Assembly: GCF_000372725.1 (NCBI RefSeq)
Contig: NW_005199333.1
Location: 52,880 to 84,243, forward strand
Length of the DNA stretch: 31,364 nt
DNA from: Emiliania huxleyi CCMP1516
Lineage: Eukaryota > Haptophyta > Isochrysidales > Noelaerhabdaceae
Direction of reading: 5' to 3'
The stretch's first letter is position 1; each line of letters opens with the position of its first letter. A model generated the notes under the pieces. The model was not told the DNA's origin and did not search any database. It was given only the letters and a program-made list of their open reading frames with translations. The translations under genes and the position numbers were made by a program. Shown piece after piece: positions 24,401 to 31,364 of the stretch.

Positions 24401-25111
24401 CGGGGTGGACATCGCGAGAAAAAGAATTCCCGACTCGCACAGCACTAGAAAAAGAAAACCCCACTAGCGACCGGAACGCAACACAACAAGGAGGGAAAAC
24501 GCTCCCACTATCTGTTTGGAACCTCCCCCGCCCTGCCTCGAGGCGCCCTCCTCGAGCGGACCCCACCAGAAGCGAATGCCGCTCACGCCGGCGGGGTGAG
24601 TAGAGCACGAGCGGCGCGGCGTCGGGGGCGACGAGCGCGCCCGGCAGGCCTGGCACCGCATCCAGCATGCTGCTGCGCCAGCCCGTGAGTCTCGCGCCCT
24701 GCAGCGGCCACGGGTCGTGCGTGATGCGGCCCACCCACAGGCCGGCCTCCCGCGGCATCACGGCGGAGCCGGAGCAGCCGAGCCCCCGCCTCGTTGTCTC
24801 GCTCGACCAGGAGCCGGGGGCTCTGCCGGTTTGGCAGGGCCGTCGCAGATTCCTCACGAGTATCGTCTGGATCGAGACGACTCCGAATCACTCTTCGCCG
24901 CGCGCCTCGACCTTCTTGGGCAGCAGCTGGATCTGCTCGTCGCCGTGGCCCAGCTGTCCATCATCTCCAAGCCCCCAGCTCCAGACAGCGCCGTCGGTGG
25001 CGAGGGCGAGGCTGTGGGCGCCTCCAGCCGACACAGCGACGACGCGCTGGCCAGCAAAGGCCTCGACCTTCTTCGGCAGCAGCTGGTCTTGCATGTCGTT
25101 GTGGCCCAGCC
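24401..25111 (-). repeat. Segmental duplication, copy 1 (about 0.71 kb)
   Basis: Nearly identical to 26286-26993, at a distance of about 1.88 kb. It contains, in minus-strand order, the 3' end of the F-box/RCC1 gene, the DUF2071-like fragment, the 5' leader of the F-box/RCC1 gene and its first codons (MSTP). Differences include a 3-base insertion (AGC near 24664) and a few bases near 24460. Confidence 0.95.
24527..24857 (-). pseudogene. DUF2071 (YqjF-like) C-terminal fragment, copy 1
   Basis: The minus frame reads MPREAGLWVGRITHDPWPLQ, then LVLYSP. After a one-base shift it continues AGVSGIRFWWGPLEEG. The pattern I-x-H-x-PWPLQ, then PLV-x-YSP, V-x-G-I-R-x-WWGPL is the C-terminal end of the bacterial/algal DUF2071 family, of unknown function. 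Only about 75-100 residues are present and the upstream two thirds of the domain are absent. The shift sits in a run of four C (minus strand) where three would keep the frame. It lies just downstream of the RCC1 stop codon. Confidence 0.6.
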
Positions 25112-26297
25112 TGCCAAAGGATCCATAGCCCCAGCTCCAGACGGCGCCGTCGGCGGCGAGGGCGAGGCTGTGGCTGCTTCCCGCCGACACGGCGACGACG
25201 CGCTGCGCCAACACCTCGACCTTCTTGGGCAGCAGCTGGTGCTGCTGGTCGCCGTGGCCCAGCTTGCCAAGGACTCCATCGCCCCAGCTCCAGACGCTGA
25301 CGTCTGCGGTGATGGCGAGGCTGTGCCCCCACCCAGCCGACACAGCGACGACGCACCGCCCTGCAAAGGCCTCGACCTTCTTCGGCAGCAGCTGGTTCTG
25401 CTCGTTATTGTGGCCCAAACGGCCAAAGCGTCCATAGCCCCAGCTCCAGACGGCGCCGTCGGCGGTGAGGGCGAGGCTGTGTTCGCGTCCAGCCGACACG
25501 GCGACGACGCGCCGCCCAGCTAAGGCCTCGGTCTTCTTCGGCAGCAGCTGGTCCTGCCTGTCGCCGTGGCCCAGCTTGCCGTAGTCTCCATCGCCCCAGC
25601 TCCAAACTGAGCCATCGGCGGTGAGGGCGAGGTTGTGGTACGATCCAGCCGACACAGCGACGACGTGCTGACTCGCCAAGGCCTCGACCTTCGTCGGCCG
25701 CAGCTGGTTCTGCTCGTCGCCGTGGCCCAGCTTGCCGAATTCTCCATAGCCCCAGCTCCAGACGGCGCCGCCGGCGGTGAGGGCGAGGCTGTGCTGCTGT
25801 GCTGCTGACACAGCGACGACGCGCTCACCCAGCGAAGAGGGGAGGAGGGACGGTGTGTTGAGCTGCGCCACGCGCTCGCCGTGGCCAAGGAGGCCTGGCC
25901 CCCCCTCGCCGCCGCACGACGAGAGCCGCCCCTCGCCGTCGATGAAGACGCTGTGGTAGGAGCCTGCCGCCGCCCTTGCCGGCGGGTTGGACTCGCGCAG
26001 CAGCGCAGAATAGCACAGCCACCGCACGGCGCAGCTCTCGCCCTCTGGCTGCGCCGGCAGCTCGAAGCCGCGCTCCTGCGCCCACAAGCGGATGCCCTCC
26101 AGCGCAAGCGAGGCGTGGAAGAGCAGCGAGACGGCCGCGACGCGAGCGATGTCGGCGGGGCGGTCGCAGCGGGAGATGACGCGCGCGAGAAGCTCAAGGG
26201 GCAGGTCGAGGAGGCGGGCGGGCGGCGGCGTGTCTGGCGAGGGAGCGGTGGCGGCGGCGGCGAGGCGGCGCGAGCGGCGGCGCGGCGGGGTGGACAT
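24888..26297 (-). CDS. F-box protein with RCC1 repeats
   Basis: The frame runs from ATG 26297 (MSTPPRRRSRR) to TGA 24888, 469 residues, no introns. An F-box (LLDLPLELLARVISRCDRPA, then IARVAAVSLLF) lies at about 35-70. It is followed by about seven RCC1 blades at 100-465 with the repeated VVAVSAG-x-x-HSLALTADG and VWSWG-x-G-x-x-GKLGHGD signature. An F-box would dock the protein to SKP1/Cullin ubiquitin ligases, with the RCC1 propeller as substrate or partner binder; this is family inference. An in-frame reading extends upstream to 26546 through the leader and DUF2071 fragment, but the MSTP start is preferred since that sequence is duplicated and non-homologous. Blade sequences are very alike, suggesting recent repeat homogenisation. 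Confidence 0.92.
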   Translation of the reverse strand: MSTPPRRRSRRLAAAATAPSPDTPPPARLLDLPLELLARVISRCDRPADIARVAAVSLLFHASLALEGIRLWAQERGFELPAQPEGESCAVRWLCYSALLRESNPPARAAAGSYHSVFIDGEGRLSSCGGEGGPGLLGHGERVAQLNTPSLLPSSLGERVVAVSAAQQHSLALTAGGAVWSWGYGEFGKLGHGDEQNQLRPTKVEALASQHVVAVSAGSYHNLALTADGSVWSWGDGDYGKLGHGDRQDQLLPKKTEALAGRRVVAVSAGREHSLALTADGAVWSWGYGRFGRLGHNNEQNQLLPKKVEAFAGRCVVAVSAGWGHSLAITADVSVWSWGDGVLGKLGHGDQQHQLLPKKVEVLAQRVVAVSAGSSHSLALAADGAVWSWGYGSFGRLGHNDMQDQLLPKKVEAFAGQRVVAVSAGGAHSLALATDGAVWSWGLGDDGQLGHGDEQIQLLPKKVEARGEE

Positions 26298-26414
26298 CGC
26301 GAGAAAAAGAATTCCCGACTCGCACAGCACTAGAAAAAGAAAAGCAGACTCGCGACCGGAACGCAACACAACAAGGAGGGAAAACGCTCCCACTATCTGT
26401 TTGGAACCTCCCCC

Positions 26415-26739
26415 GCCCTGCCTCGAGGCGCCCTCCTCGAGCGGACCCCACCAGAAGCGAATGCCGCTCACGCCGGCGGGGTGAGTAGAGCACGAGCGGC
26501 GCGGCGTCGGGGGCGACGAGCGCGCCCGGCAGGCCTGGCACCGCATCCATGCTGCTGCGCCAGCCCGTGAGTCTCGCGCCCTGCAGCGGCCACGGGTCGT
26601 GCGTGATGCGGCCCACCCACAGGCCGGCCTCCCGCGGCATCACGGCGGAGCCGGAGCAGCCGAGCCCCCGCCTCGTTGTCTCGCTCGACCAGGAGCCGGG
26701 GGCTCTGCCGGTTTGGCAGGGCCGTCGCAGATTCCTCAC
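26415..26739 (-). pseudogene. DUF2071 (YqjF-like) C-terminal fragment, copy 2
   Basis: Same fragment as at 24527-24857 with one codon missing (SSMDAV instead of SSMLDAV). It carries the same one-base frame break, so the break predates the duplication or is a genuine feature of the sequence. It lies upstream of the complete F-box/RCC1 gene. Confidence 0.6.
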
Positions 26740-26769
26740 GAGTATCGTCTGGATCGAGACGACTCCGAA

Positions 26770-26993
26770 TCACTCTTCGCCGCGCGCCTCGACCTTCTTG
26801 GGCAGCAGCTGGATCTGCTCGTCGCCGTGGCCCAGCTGTCCATCATCTCCAAGCCCCCAGCTCCAGACAGCGCCGTCGGTGGCGAGGGCGAGGCTGTGGG
26901 CGCCTCCAGCCGACACAGCGACGACGCGCTGGCCAGCAAAGGCCTCGACCTTCTTCGGCAGCAGCTGGTCTTGCATGTCGTTGTGGCCCAGCC
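26770..26993 (-). pseudogene. Truncated 3' end of a second F-box/RCC1 gene
   Basis: The last two RCC1 blades (LLPKKVEAFAGQRVVAVSAG then AVWSWGLGDDGQLGHGDEQ and ARGEE-stop) match the complete gene at 25111-24888 almost perfectly. Upstream the frame leaves homology at 26993 and enters Arg/Ala-rich low-complexity sequence, so the gene copy is cut at its 5' side. Confidence 0.9.
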
Positions 26994-27748
26994 CCGCCCT
27001 CCGCCTCGCCCTCGCCGCCGCCTCCCTCCTCTTCGCCCTCTCCTCCGCTACCGTCGCTTTCCCCCTCGCTGCCGCCTTCCTCGGCTTCGCCCTCGCCGCC
27101 GCCTTCCTCCGCCTCGCCCTCGCCGCCGCCACCGTCGGCCTCGCCCTCGCCGCCGCCCCCCTCCGCCTCGCCGCCCGCAGCATCGTCGCCCTCCATGTCA
27201 CCCTCGCCTCCGCCTCAAACCCTTGCTTCCACCGCCCGCGCCCCCACCAGCAGCTCCGCCGCCTCCGCCGCCTCCGAACCCTCCACCACCGCCTCCGTCC
27301 ACACTCAGGCGTCTGCTTAGCTCAGTCCTTCGCGTCGACCTCGCCGGCGGCAACGCAAGAGCGCAGCATCCTCATCGCGCTCGCGGCGAGTGGGGCGCTG
27401 CTGGCCGTGGTGGTGCCTTGCGTTCTCATGCGCTGGTTCAAGCGACAGCTCCACCGTGCTGAGGCGCAGCGCCAGGACGAGCAGCAGTCGACACTCAGGC
27501 GTCTGCTTAAAGCTCAGTCCTTCGCGTCCGACGCGCGCAAGAGAGCGCCACCCACCGTCCCTGCGGCCCCGAGGCCACGGCAGCACAACGTTGGCTCGGC
27601 AGACGCGAGACAGAGGTTGATCTCACCCAGTCGCACGTCGCACTTGCACGGGCGCGGAAGCTGTCCGCGTAAACGCCCCCCCGTCCACGGTCTCCGCCTG
27701 CTCGCTCGTGCAAGGTTGCAGACAACGGCGGGCGGTTGTCTCTACTGA
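26994..27748 (+). CDS. Ser/Pro-rich single-pass membrane protein
   Basis: Plus-strand 26994-27190 encodes a SPSPPPPS/SASPSPPP-rich stretch like hydroxyproline-rich or pherophorin-type wall proteins, followed by Ser/Thr/Ala-rich sequence ending VHTQASA at a TAG (27318-27320). From about 27326, in another frame, it continues SFASTSPAATQERS, a hydrophobic helix ILIALAASGALLAVVVPCVL, then MRWFKRQLHRAEAQRQDEQQ and a basic tail to TGA 27748. An extracellular rod, one membrane helix and a cytosolic tail is a common algal layout. The 17 bases between ACTCAG (27308) and TCC (27326) must be removed for frame continuity, so a small intron, an indel or a wrong join is possible. The 5' end is disturbed by the segmental duplication breakpoint, and no start is defined. 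Confidence 0.5.
27301..27530 (+). repeat. Direct repeat with 190-bp period inside the membrane-protein region
   Basis: ACACTCAGGCGTCTGCTTA and CTCAGTCCTTCGCGTC at 27301-27335 recur at 27491-27530 with a 2-base insertion and one extra C. The membrane helix lies between the copies. The second copy is in frame with the cytosolic tail, the first is not. Confidence 0.85.
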
Positions 27749-28512
27749 GGGGACGAACTAAGGGCGGCTGGGCGGGGCTGCGGCCGGAGCTAGCATGGCT
27801 CGTCAGAGCCGAGACCCCGGCGAGGCGGCGCTCCGATGGGCGGCTACCTAGCCAGTCGCGAGGTTCTAACCGCTCTGCAGATCGGCGATAAACAAACTAT
27901 GCCAGCGGGAGATATTCGGCAGATATGTGTATCTCCCGATCTGTTCTCATCCCGGTGATGGACACGTGTGTGCGTCCCTTCTTGTGTTGCGTTTCGGGCG
28001 TCCCTTCGTCGACGTTGTCTCTTTAAGTTCGTTGACGTTGTGTTCTCCCCGTCCGCCAGCGAGACGCTCAGTTGCTGGCGGCCGCAGGAGGTCTTTCTCG
28101 TTTCTGTGACCCACCCACCTCTCCCTTGTGTTTTGTCTGGGGAGGGGTTTCTCCCTGCGGAGTCGTGCGTGCGCGGGGCTCCTCTTTGCGAATACTCCCT
28201 ACATATTGCAATACATCTCGTCGTACCCGTTCTATATCTCTAAACACAAAAAAGTACTAGGTAACGGCGAAGTGTATACCAAACTACCAGAGAAGAGAGA
28301 ACGATTGGACCCCCCCCGACCGCACTTAGAATACAGATAAGAGATATCTCAGTGTGTGTCAAAGCCTCTTAACTGGATGGTGGAGCGAGCGAGATAGAGA
28401 TTGTTTCATCGGGTGTGTATCACGTTGGAAGGATGAGCTCCACAATTCTACCACAGCCACAACAGACTGCAGCGGCGACAGCCGGACTAGACCACACGGA
28501 GGAGCGCAGAGC
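27749..28512. other. Intergenic region between convergent genes
   Basis: AT-richer sequence holds a perfect 9-bp inverted repeat, CGGGAGATA at about 27906 and TATCTCCCG at about 27930, separated by 15 bases; it may be a 3' UTR hairpin. ATTGCAATACATC and AACACAAAAAAGTACTAGG lie near 28200-28260. No gene is supported. Confidence 0.5.
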
Positions 28513-31247
28513 TCACGCCTTGCGCCGGGCGGACTTGCCGCCGCCCTTGGCCTTGCCGGAAGGAGGCTTGGCGCTCGCGGCGGCGGCTTCGAGCGACGCG
28601 CGCTTGGCGCGCAGCGCGTCCGCGGCCACCGCCTTCTTCTGGATGCCGTGCTGCATCCGGTCGTAGAGCCGCCGCTTCTTGCGCGACATCATCATCTTCG
28701 CGAGCTCCTGTTCAGGGGGGGGGGGGGGGGGGTGAAGAGGCGCCGGTCGCACCATGCCGCCACGCACGCATCCTCTCTGCGCGCCTTCTCTTCGGCAGCG
28801 CGCGCCGCTGCCGCCTCCTCAGCGCCTCCTCCTCCTCCTCCCCCGCCGCCCGCCGCCGCCCGCCGCTTGGCCGCCTTGAGCTCGGAGTAAGGCACACCCT
28901 CGGCCTCGGCGCGCACCTGGCGTGACACGAGTGCGGGCGTGACACGAGTGCGGAGGGGTGTGGGGGCACATCGCCTAGCTCGGACACACGCAGCCACAGC
29001 AGCAGAGGCGGCGCAGCCTCGGCCTCTCCTCTGCTGGCATCTCGGCCCTATCTCGGCCCTATCTCGGCCCTATCTCGGCCCTGTCTCGGCCCTGTCTCAG
29101 CCCTGTCTCGGCCGCACCTCCGCGGCGAAGGCGGCCGCATCCTCGTCCTCCTCCTCCTCGTCCTCCTCCTCGCCCTCCTCCTCGCCCTCGCCCTCGCTGC
29201 CCGCCTCCCCCTCGCTCTCCTCGTCGCTCTCCTCACCGCCGCCCTCGCTGCAATCCTCGCCGCCGCCGCCCTCGCCCTCCGCCTCGCCCGCCCCGCCGCT
29301 GGCGGTGAGGGCGGCGCGCACCCGCTCGAGGGGCGTGTACCCCTCGTCGCCTAAAAAAGAAAAAACCGCCCCGCTCAACAGAAACAAACCCCCGCATGAT
29401 GGGGTCGTGTGCTCTTCGTCGCCGTCGAGGAAGGGCGAGAGGTGCGGCGGGCACAGCCGTCCCGGCCGGTACGGCGCCTGCGGTGTGAACACTGCGGCGT
29501 GAACACGCCAGCCTCAGGGCGGGAGTACGGCACTCGCCAGCACCGCGTGACTGCGGCGGGATACGAGTACGAGTACAGCGAGCACGGCCGAATGCGGCGG
29601 AATGCGTGCGTGTCCTCTCGAGCGCTAGTTGGAAGAGAGGAGCCCGAATGTTCTGCTTCTAGGGTGCGGCGCCGTCGGCAGCAACGCGCGCGCGTTGATG
29701 CAGTCGTACACCCACCTAGCTCAACGAGACGCGGAGGTCAGACGGGGCCGCGCAGGGGTTTCGGCACCGCAAGACTACGCGGGGCACACGGAGTACGGCC
29801 GAGCAGAGCCGGGTGCAGCCGCACCACGTGTCTGCTCGACTGCTAGCTCGACTGAAGGGGAAAGTGTCCTCGCCCCCGAGTCCAGCTGCTGGCTGGAATG
29901 CACATGAGAAGAGAGGGGGGGAGGGGGGGGGAGGGGTGTGCCGCTTCTAGGTCCGCGGTACTGCGGCTGTACGAACTCTCGCGTCTTCGGCAGCATGTCC
30001 TCCTCCGCCATGGGCCGGTCCACGATCTGGTGGGTGATGCTGCCGTCCGACCCCTATTCTTGTTTGATTGGATTTGGGTACCGGGTTTGGCAGGGTACTG
30101 GGCGCTGCTGCTGCCCGACGCCTCGAGCCGCGACGCCTCGCCGTCCCACCCGAGCGTGCCTAATCCAGCCCGTGCATCCCACTCGCCCGGTGGGGAGGTT
30201 GGTTGAGGGTGGGCCTCCGCAGGCAAGCACGACGAGGTGTCTGGGAAGTGTCTAGGAGGTGTCTAGGAGGTGTCAAGGAAGTGCCTCCGCAGGCAAGCAC
30301 GACGAAGTGTCTGGGAAGTGTCTAGGAGGTGTCTAGGAGGTGTCAAGGAAGTGCCTCCGCAGGCAAGCACGACGAAGTGTCTGGGAAGTGTCTAGGAGGT
30401 GTCTAGGAGGTGTCTAGGAAGTGCCTCCGCAGGCAAGCACGACGAAGTGTCTGGGAAGTGTCTAGGAGGTGTCTAGGAGGTGTCTAGGAAGTGCCTCCGC
30501 AGGCAAGCACGACGAAGTGTCTGGGAAGTGTCTAGGAGGTGTCTAGGAGGTGTCTAGGAAGTGCCTCCGCAGGCAAGCACGACGAACTCGAGCGAGCGCA
30601 GCGGGCACTCGCGGCCGCAATACAGCACGCACGACCCAAACAGCTGCCGCAACGCCTTGGTCGCCGTCAGGGCTGAGTGTCACGCACCACGCTCCATTAA
30701 GGGTGTGCTCCGTCGCTGCCGCCCAGCGCCTTGATCTCAGGCGCCATCTCCGCGTCGAGATCCTCTTGCTCGCCGTCGCCGCCCGCCGCGGCCGCCTCCT
30801 CCGCCTCCTCCGCCGCCTCCTCCTCCGCCGCCGCGTCCGCCGCGCCGTCGGTGTCGACGCGCGACAGCTTCTTGCGAAGCGCCGCCAGCTGCTCGGCCGA
30901 TGGCGGCTTGGCGCCGCGCGCCGCCGCGCCGCCGCCGCCGCCGGGCGCAGAGAGGGCGGTTGGCGGCGGCGCGAGTGGTGGTGCGGCGCCCGGAGTCCGC
31001 ATCGGCCCGGCGGAGGGGAGCATCAGCATGGCGGAGAGGCGGCCGCCCTTCGCGTCGGTGGTGTCGTCGATGGGCGGCGGGTAGGCGAGGGCGGCGTCGT
31101 GGTAGAGCTTGTAGTTTGTGAGCGTCATCAGCGCCTGCGCGCTCCGGCAGCCTCGGTGCGATCTCGGTGCGATCTCGGCGCGATCTCGGCGTGATCTCGG
31201 TGTGATCTCGAGGGTGTGTTTGCGCCTCGTAGAGCTCGAGGAGGTGA
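28513..31247 (-). CDS. PES1: Pescadillo homologue (ribosome biogenesis), 5' end outside window
   Basis: Exons (minus): 31247-31226, 31134-30720, 30672-30565, 30159-30104, 30053-29962, 29715-29673, 29477-29423, 29350-29118, 28916-28770, 28707-28513. All joins keep frame, giving about 454 residues of a protein usually near 580; the N-terminus lies beyond 31364. Pescadillo (yeast Nop7) is the BRCT subunit of the PeBoW complex needed for 60S subunit maturation in the nucleolus. Diagnostic parts: LELYE/ALMTLTNYKLYHDAALAYPP; BRCT pieces [60 protein letters not shown] and RPGRLCPPHLSPFLDG; an acidic Glu-rich stretch; EGVPYSELK; and the tail ELAKMMMSRKKRRLYDRMQ, basic to the stop. Seven introns are GC-AG and two GT-AG. 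Several begin with a copy of the next exon. Confidence 0.93.
28717..28735. repeat. Long G/C homopolymer in PES1 intron
   Basis: A run of about 19 G (C on the transcript) precedes the CTGAACAG acceptor of the last PES1 exon and serves as the pyrimidine tract. Homopolymers of this length are prone to sequencing error. Confidence 0.9.
29039..29112. repeat. Intronic 11-bp minisatellite (TCTCGGCCCTA)n
   Basis: Seven tandem copies of TCTCGGCCCTA/TCTCGGCCCTG fill PES1 intron 29117-28917. It has the same CTCGG core and 11-bp period as the array at 2541. Confidence 0.95.
30214..30585 (-). repeat. 70-bp tandem repeat, six copies, expanding a PES1 intron
   Basis: CCTCCGCAGGCAAGCACGAC starts at 30214, 30284, 30354, 30424, 30494 and 30564, an exact 70-bp period. 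The copy at 30564 is the 3' end of a PES1 exon (FVVLACGG); the other five are intronic. Between copies lie four 11-bp GTGTCTAGGAG-type subrepeats. On the transcript each unit starts GC after GGAG and the next unit ends GGAG, so each 70-bp unit is itself a GC-AG intron-length module. Confidence 0.97.
31150..31210. repeat. Intronic 11-bp minisatellite (TCTCGGTGCGA)n
   Basis: Five to six tandem copies of GATCTCGGTGC/GATCTCGGCGC fill the first visible complete PES1 intron (31225-31135). CTCGG core again. Confidence 0.9.
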
Positions 31248-31350
31248 CTGGGAAGTGTCTTGGAGGTGACTAGGAGGTGTCTTGGAGGTGCCTGGGAGGT
31301 GTCTAGGAGGTGCCTAGGAGGTGTCTAGGAGGCGAGTAGGAGGTGTATCT
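31248..31350. repeat. 11-bp minisatellite (GTGTCTAGGAG)n at window end
   Basis: About nine copies of GTGTCTAGGAG, GTGCCTAGGAG or GTGTCTTGGAG occupy the intron upstream of the PES1 exon at 31247. It is the same unit as in the 70-bp PES1 array and at 2709-2719. Confidence 0.92.
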
Positions 31351-31364
31351 TCTACGCGTTACTT

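Larger units (their letters stand above)
26286..26993 (-). repeat. Segmental duplication, copy 2
   Basis: Second copy of 24401-25111. It ends at GTGGCCCAGCC, after which it breaks into CCGCCCTCCGCC low-complexity sequence; copy 1 continues into RCC1 coding sequence. Gene order on the minus strand is RCC1 3' end, DUF2071 fragment, complete F-box/RCC1 gene, DUF2071 fragment, RCC1 first codons: one complete unit of a tandem array with partial units on both sides. Confidence 0.95.

Noticed and set aside
24888..26546. F-box/RCC1 protein starting at 26546 with the DUF2071-like segment as N-terminus
   Set aside because: The extra part is only the shifted end of a DUF2071 fragment followed by leader sequence, and it is part of the duplicated block. 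The MSTP start directly precedes the domain-bearing sequence.
26549..27748. Single 399-codon protein on the plus strand
   Set aside because: Its first 140 codons are antisense to the RCC1/DUF2071 duplication. Only the part from about 26994 has independent protein character.
30214..30585. CRISPR-like array (regular 70-bp spacing with constant blocks)
   Set aside because: The intervals between the constant blocks are themselves repeats of one 11-bp unit, not unique spacers. The array sits in a eukaryotic intron and repeats the end of a coding exon.

Overview
The window looks like nuclear DNA of a GC-rich microalga. The best guess is a haptophyte of the Emiliania/Gephyrocapsa type; this is inference, not proof. 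Genes are split into many short exons by introns mostly 60-125 nt long, and there are no prokaryotic operons or Shine-Dalgarno spacing. One gene product resembles the plastid-type lipid phosphatase of plants behind a signal-peptide-like leader. Bases 21-35 match a pUC polylinker, so the left edge may carry cloning-vector sequence.

Layout. 172-559: last exons of an unknown coiled-coil gene. 1949-2883: unknown gene preceded by a 57-bp dispersed repeat. 3595-6286: a 14-exon alpha/beta-hydrolase-fold gene whose nucleophile is replaced by glycine. 7132-8230: repeat-rich block with a basic ORF. 8236-9911 (minus): six-exon nucleotide-sugar transporter. 10904-15205 (minus) and 15832-17754 (plus): two divergent intronless ankyrin-repeat genes, one ending in a protein kinase, the other in a U-box. 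18064-18735 (minus): glutathione-S-transferase-like gene. 19010-22700: retroelement remnant, unrecognised coding pieces, low-complexity ORFs and an imperfect inverted repeat. 22885-23670: LPP-epsilon-like phosphatase. 24401-26993: a tandem segmental duplication around an F-box/RCC1 gene, with two copies of a DUF2071-like fragment. 27000-27748: Ser/Pro-rich membrane protein. 28513-31247 (minus): pescadillo (PES1/NOP7), 5' end beyond the window.

Most unusual signal. I reconstructed 29 introns by hand, using reading-frame continuity and, where possible, protein-family conservation. 21 begin with GC and only 8 with GT. In about two thirds the first bases of the intron are the same as the first bases of the downstream exon, and in many the match runs for 10-40 bases. 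The intron therefore starts with an imperfect copy of the exon that follows it. Intron length (about 60-75 nt) often equals the repeat period. Two introns contain exact multi-copy versions: 61 bp x3 in the hydrolase and 70 bp x6 in PES1. This is what intron birth by tandem duplication of exonic sequence at an AG|GY site would leave. The introns also carry 10-11-bp minisatellites, most with a CTCGG core.

The genes do not form one pathway. They look like ordinary housekeeping genes (ribosome biogenesis, Golgi transport, plastid lipid metabolism) mixed with expanded signalling families (ankyrin-kinase, ankyrin-U-box, F-box/RCC1).
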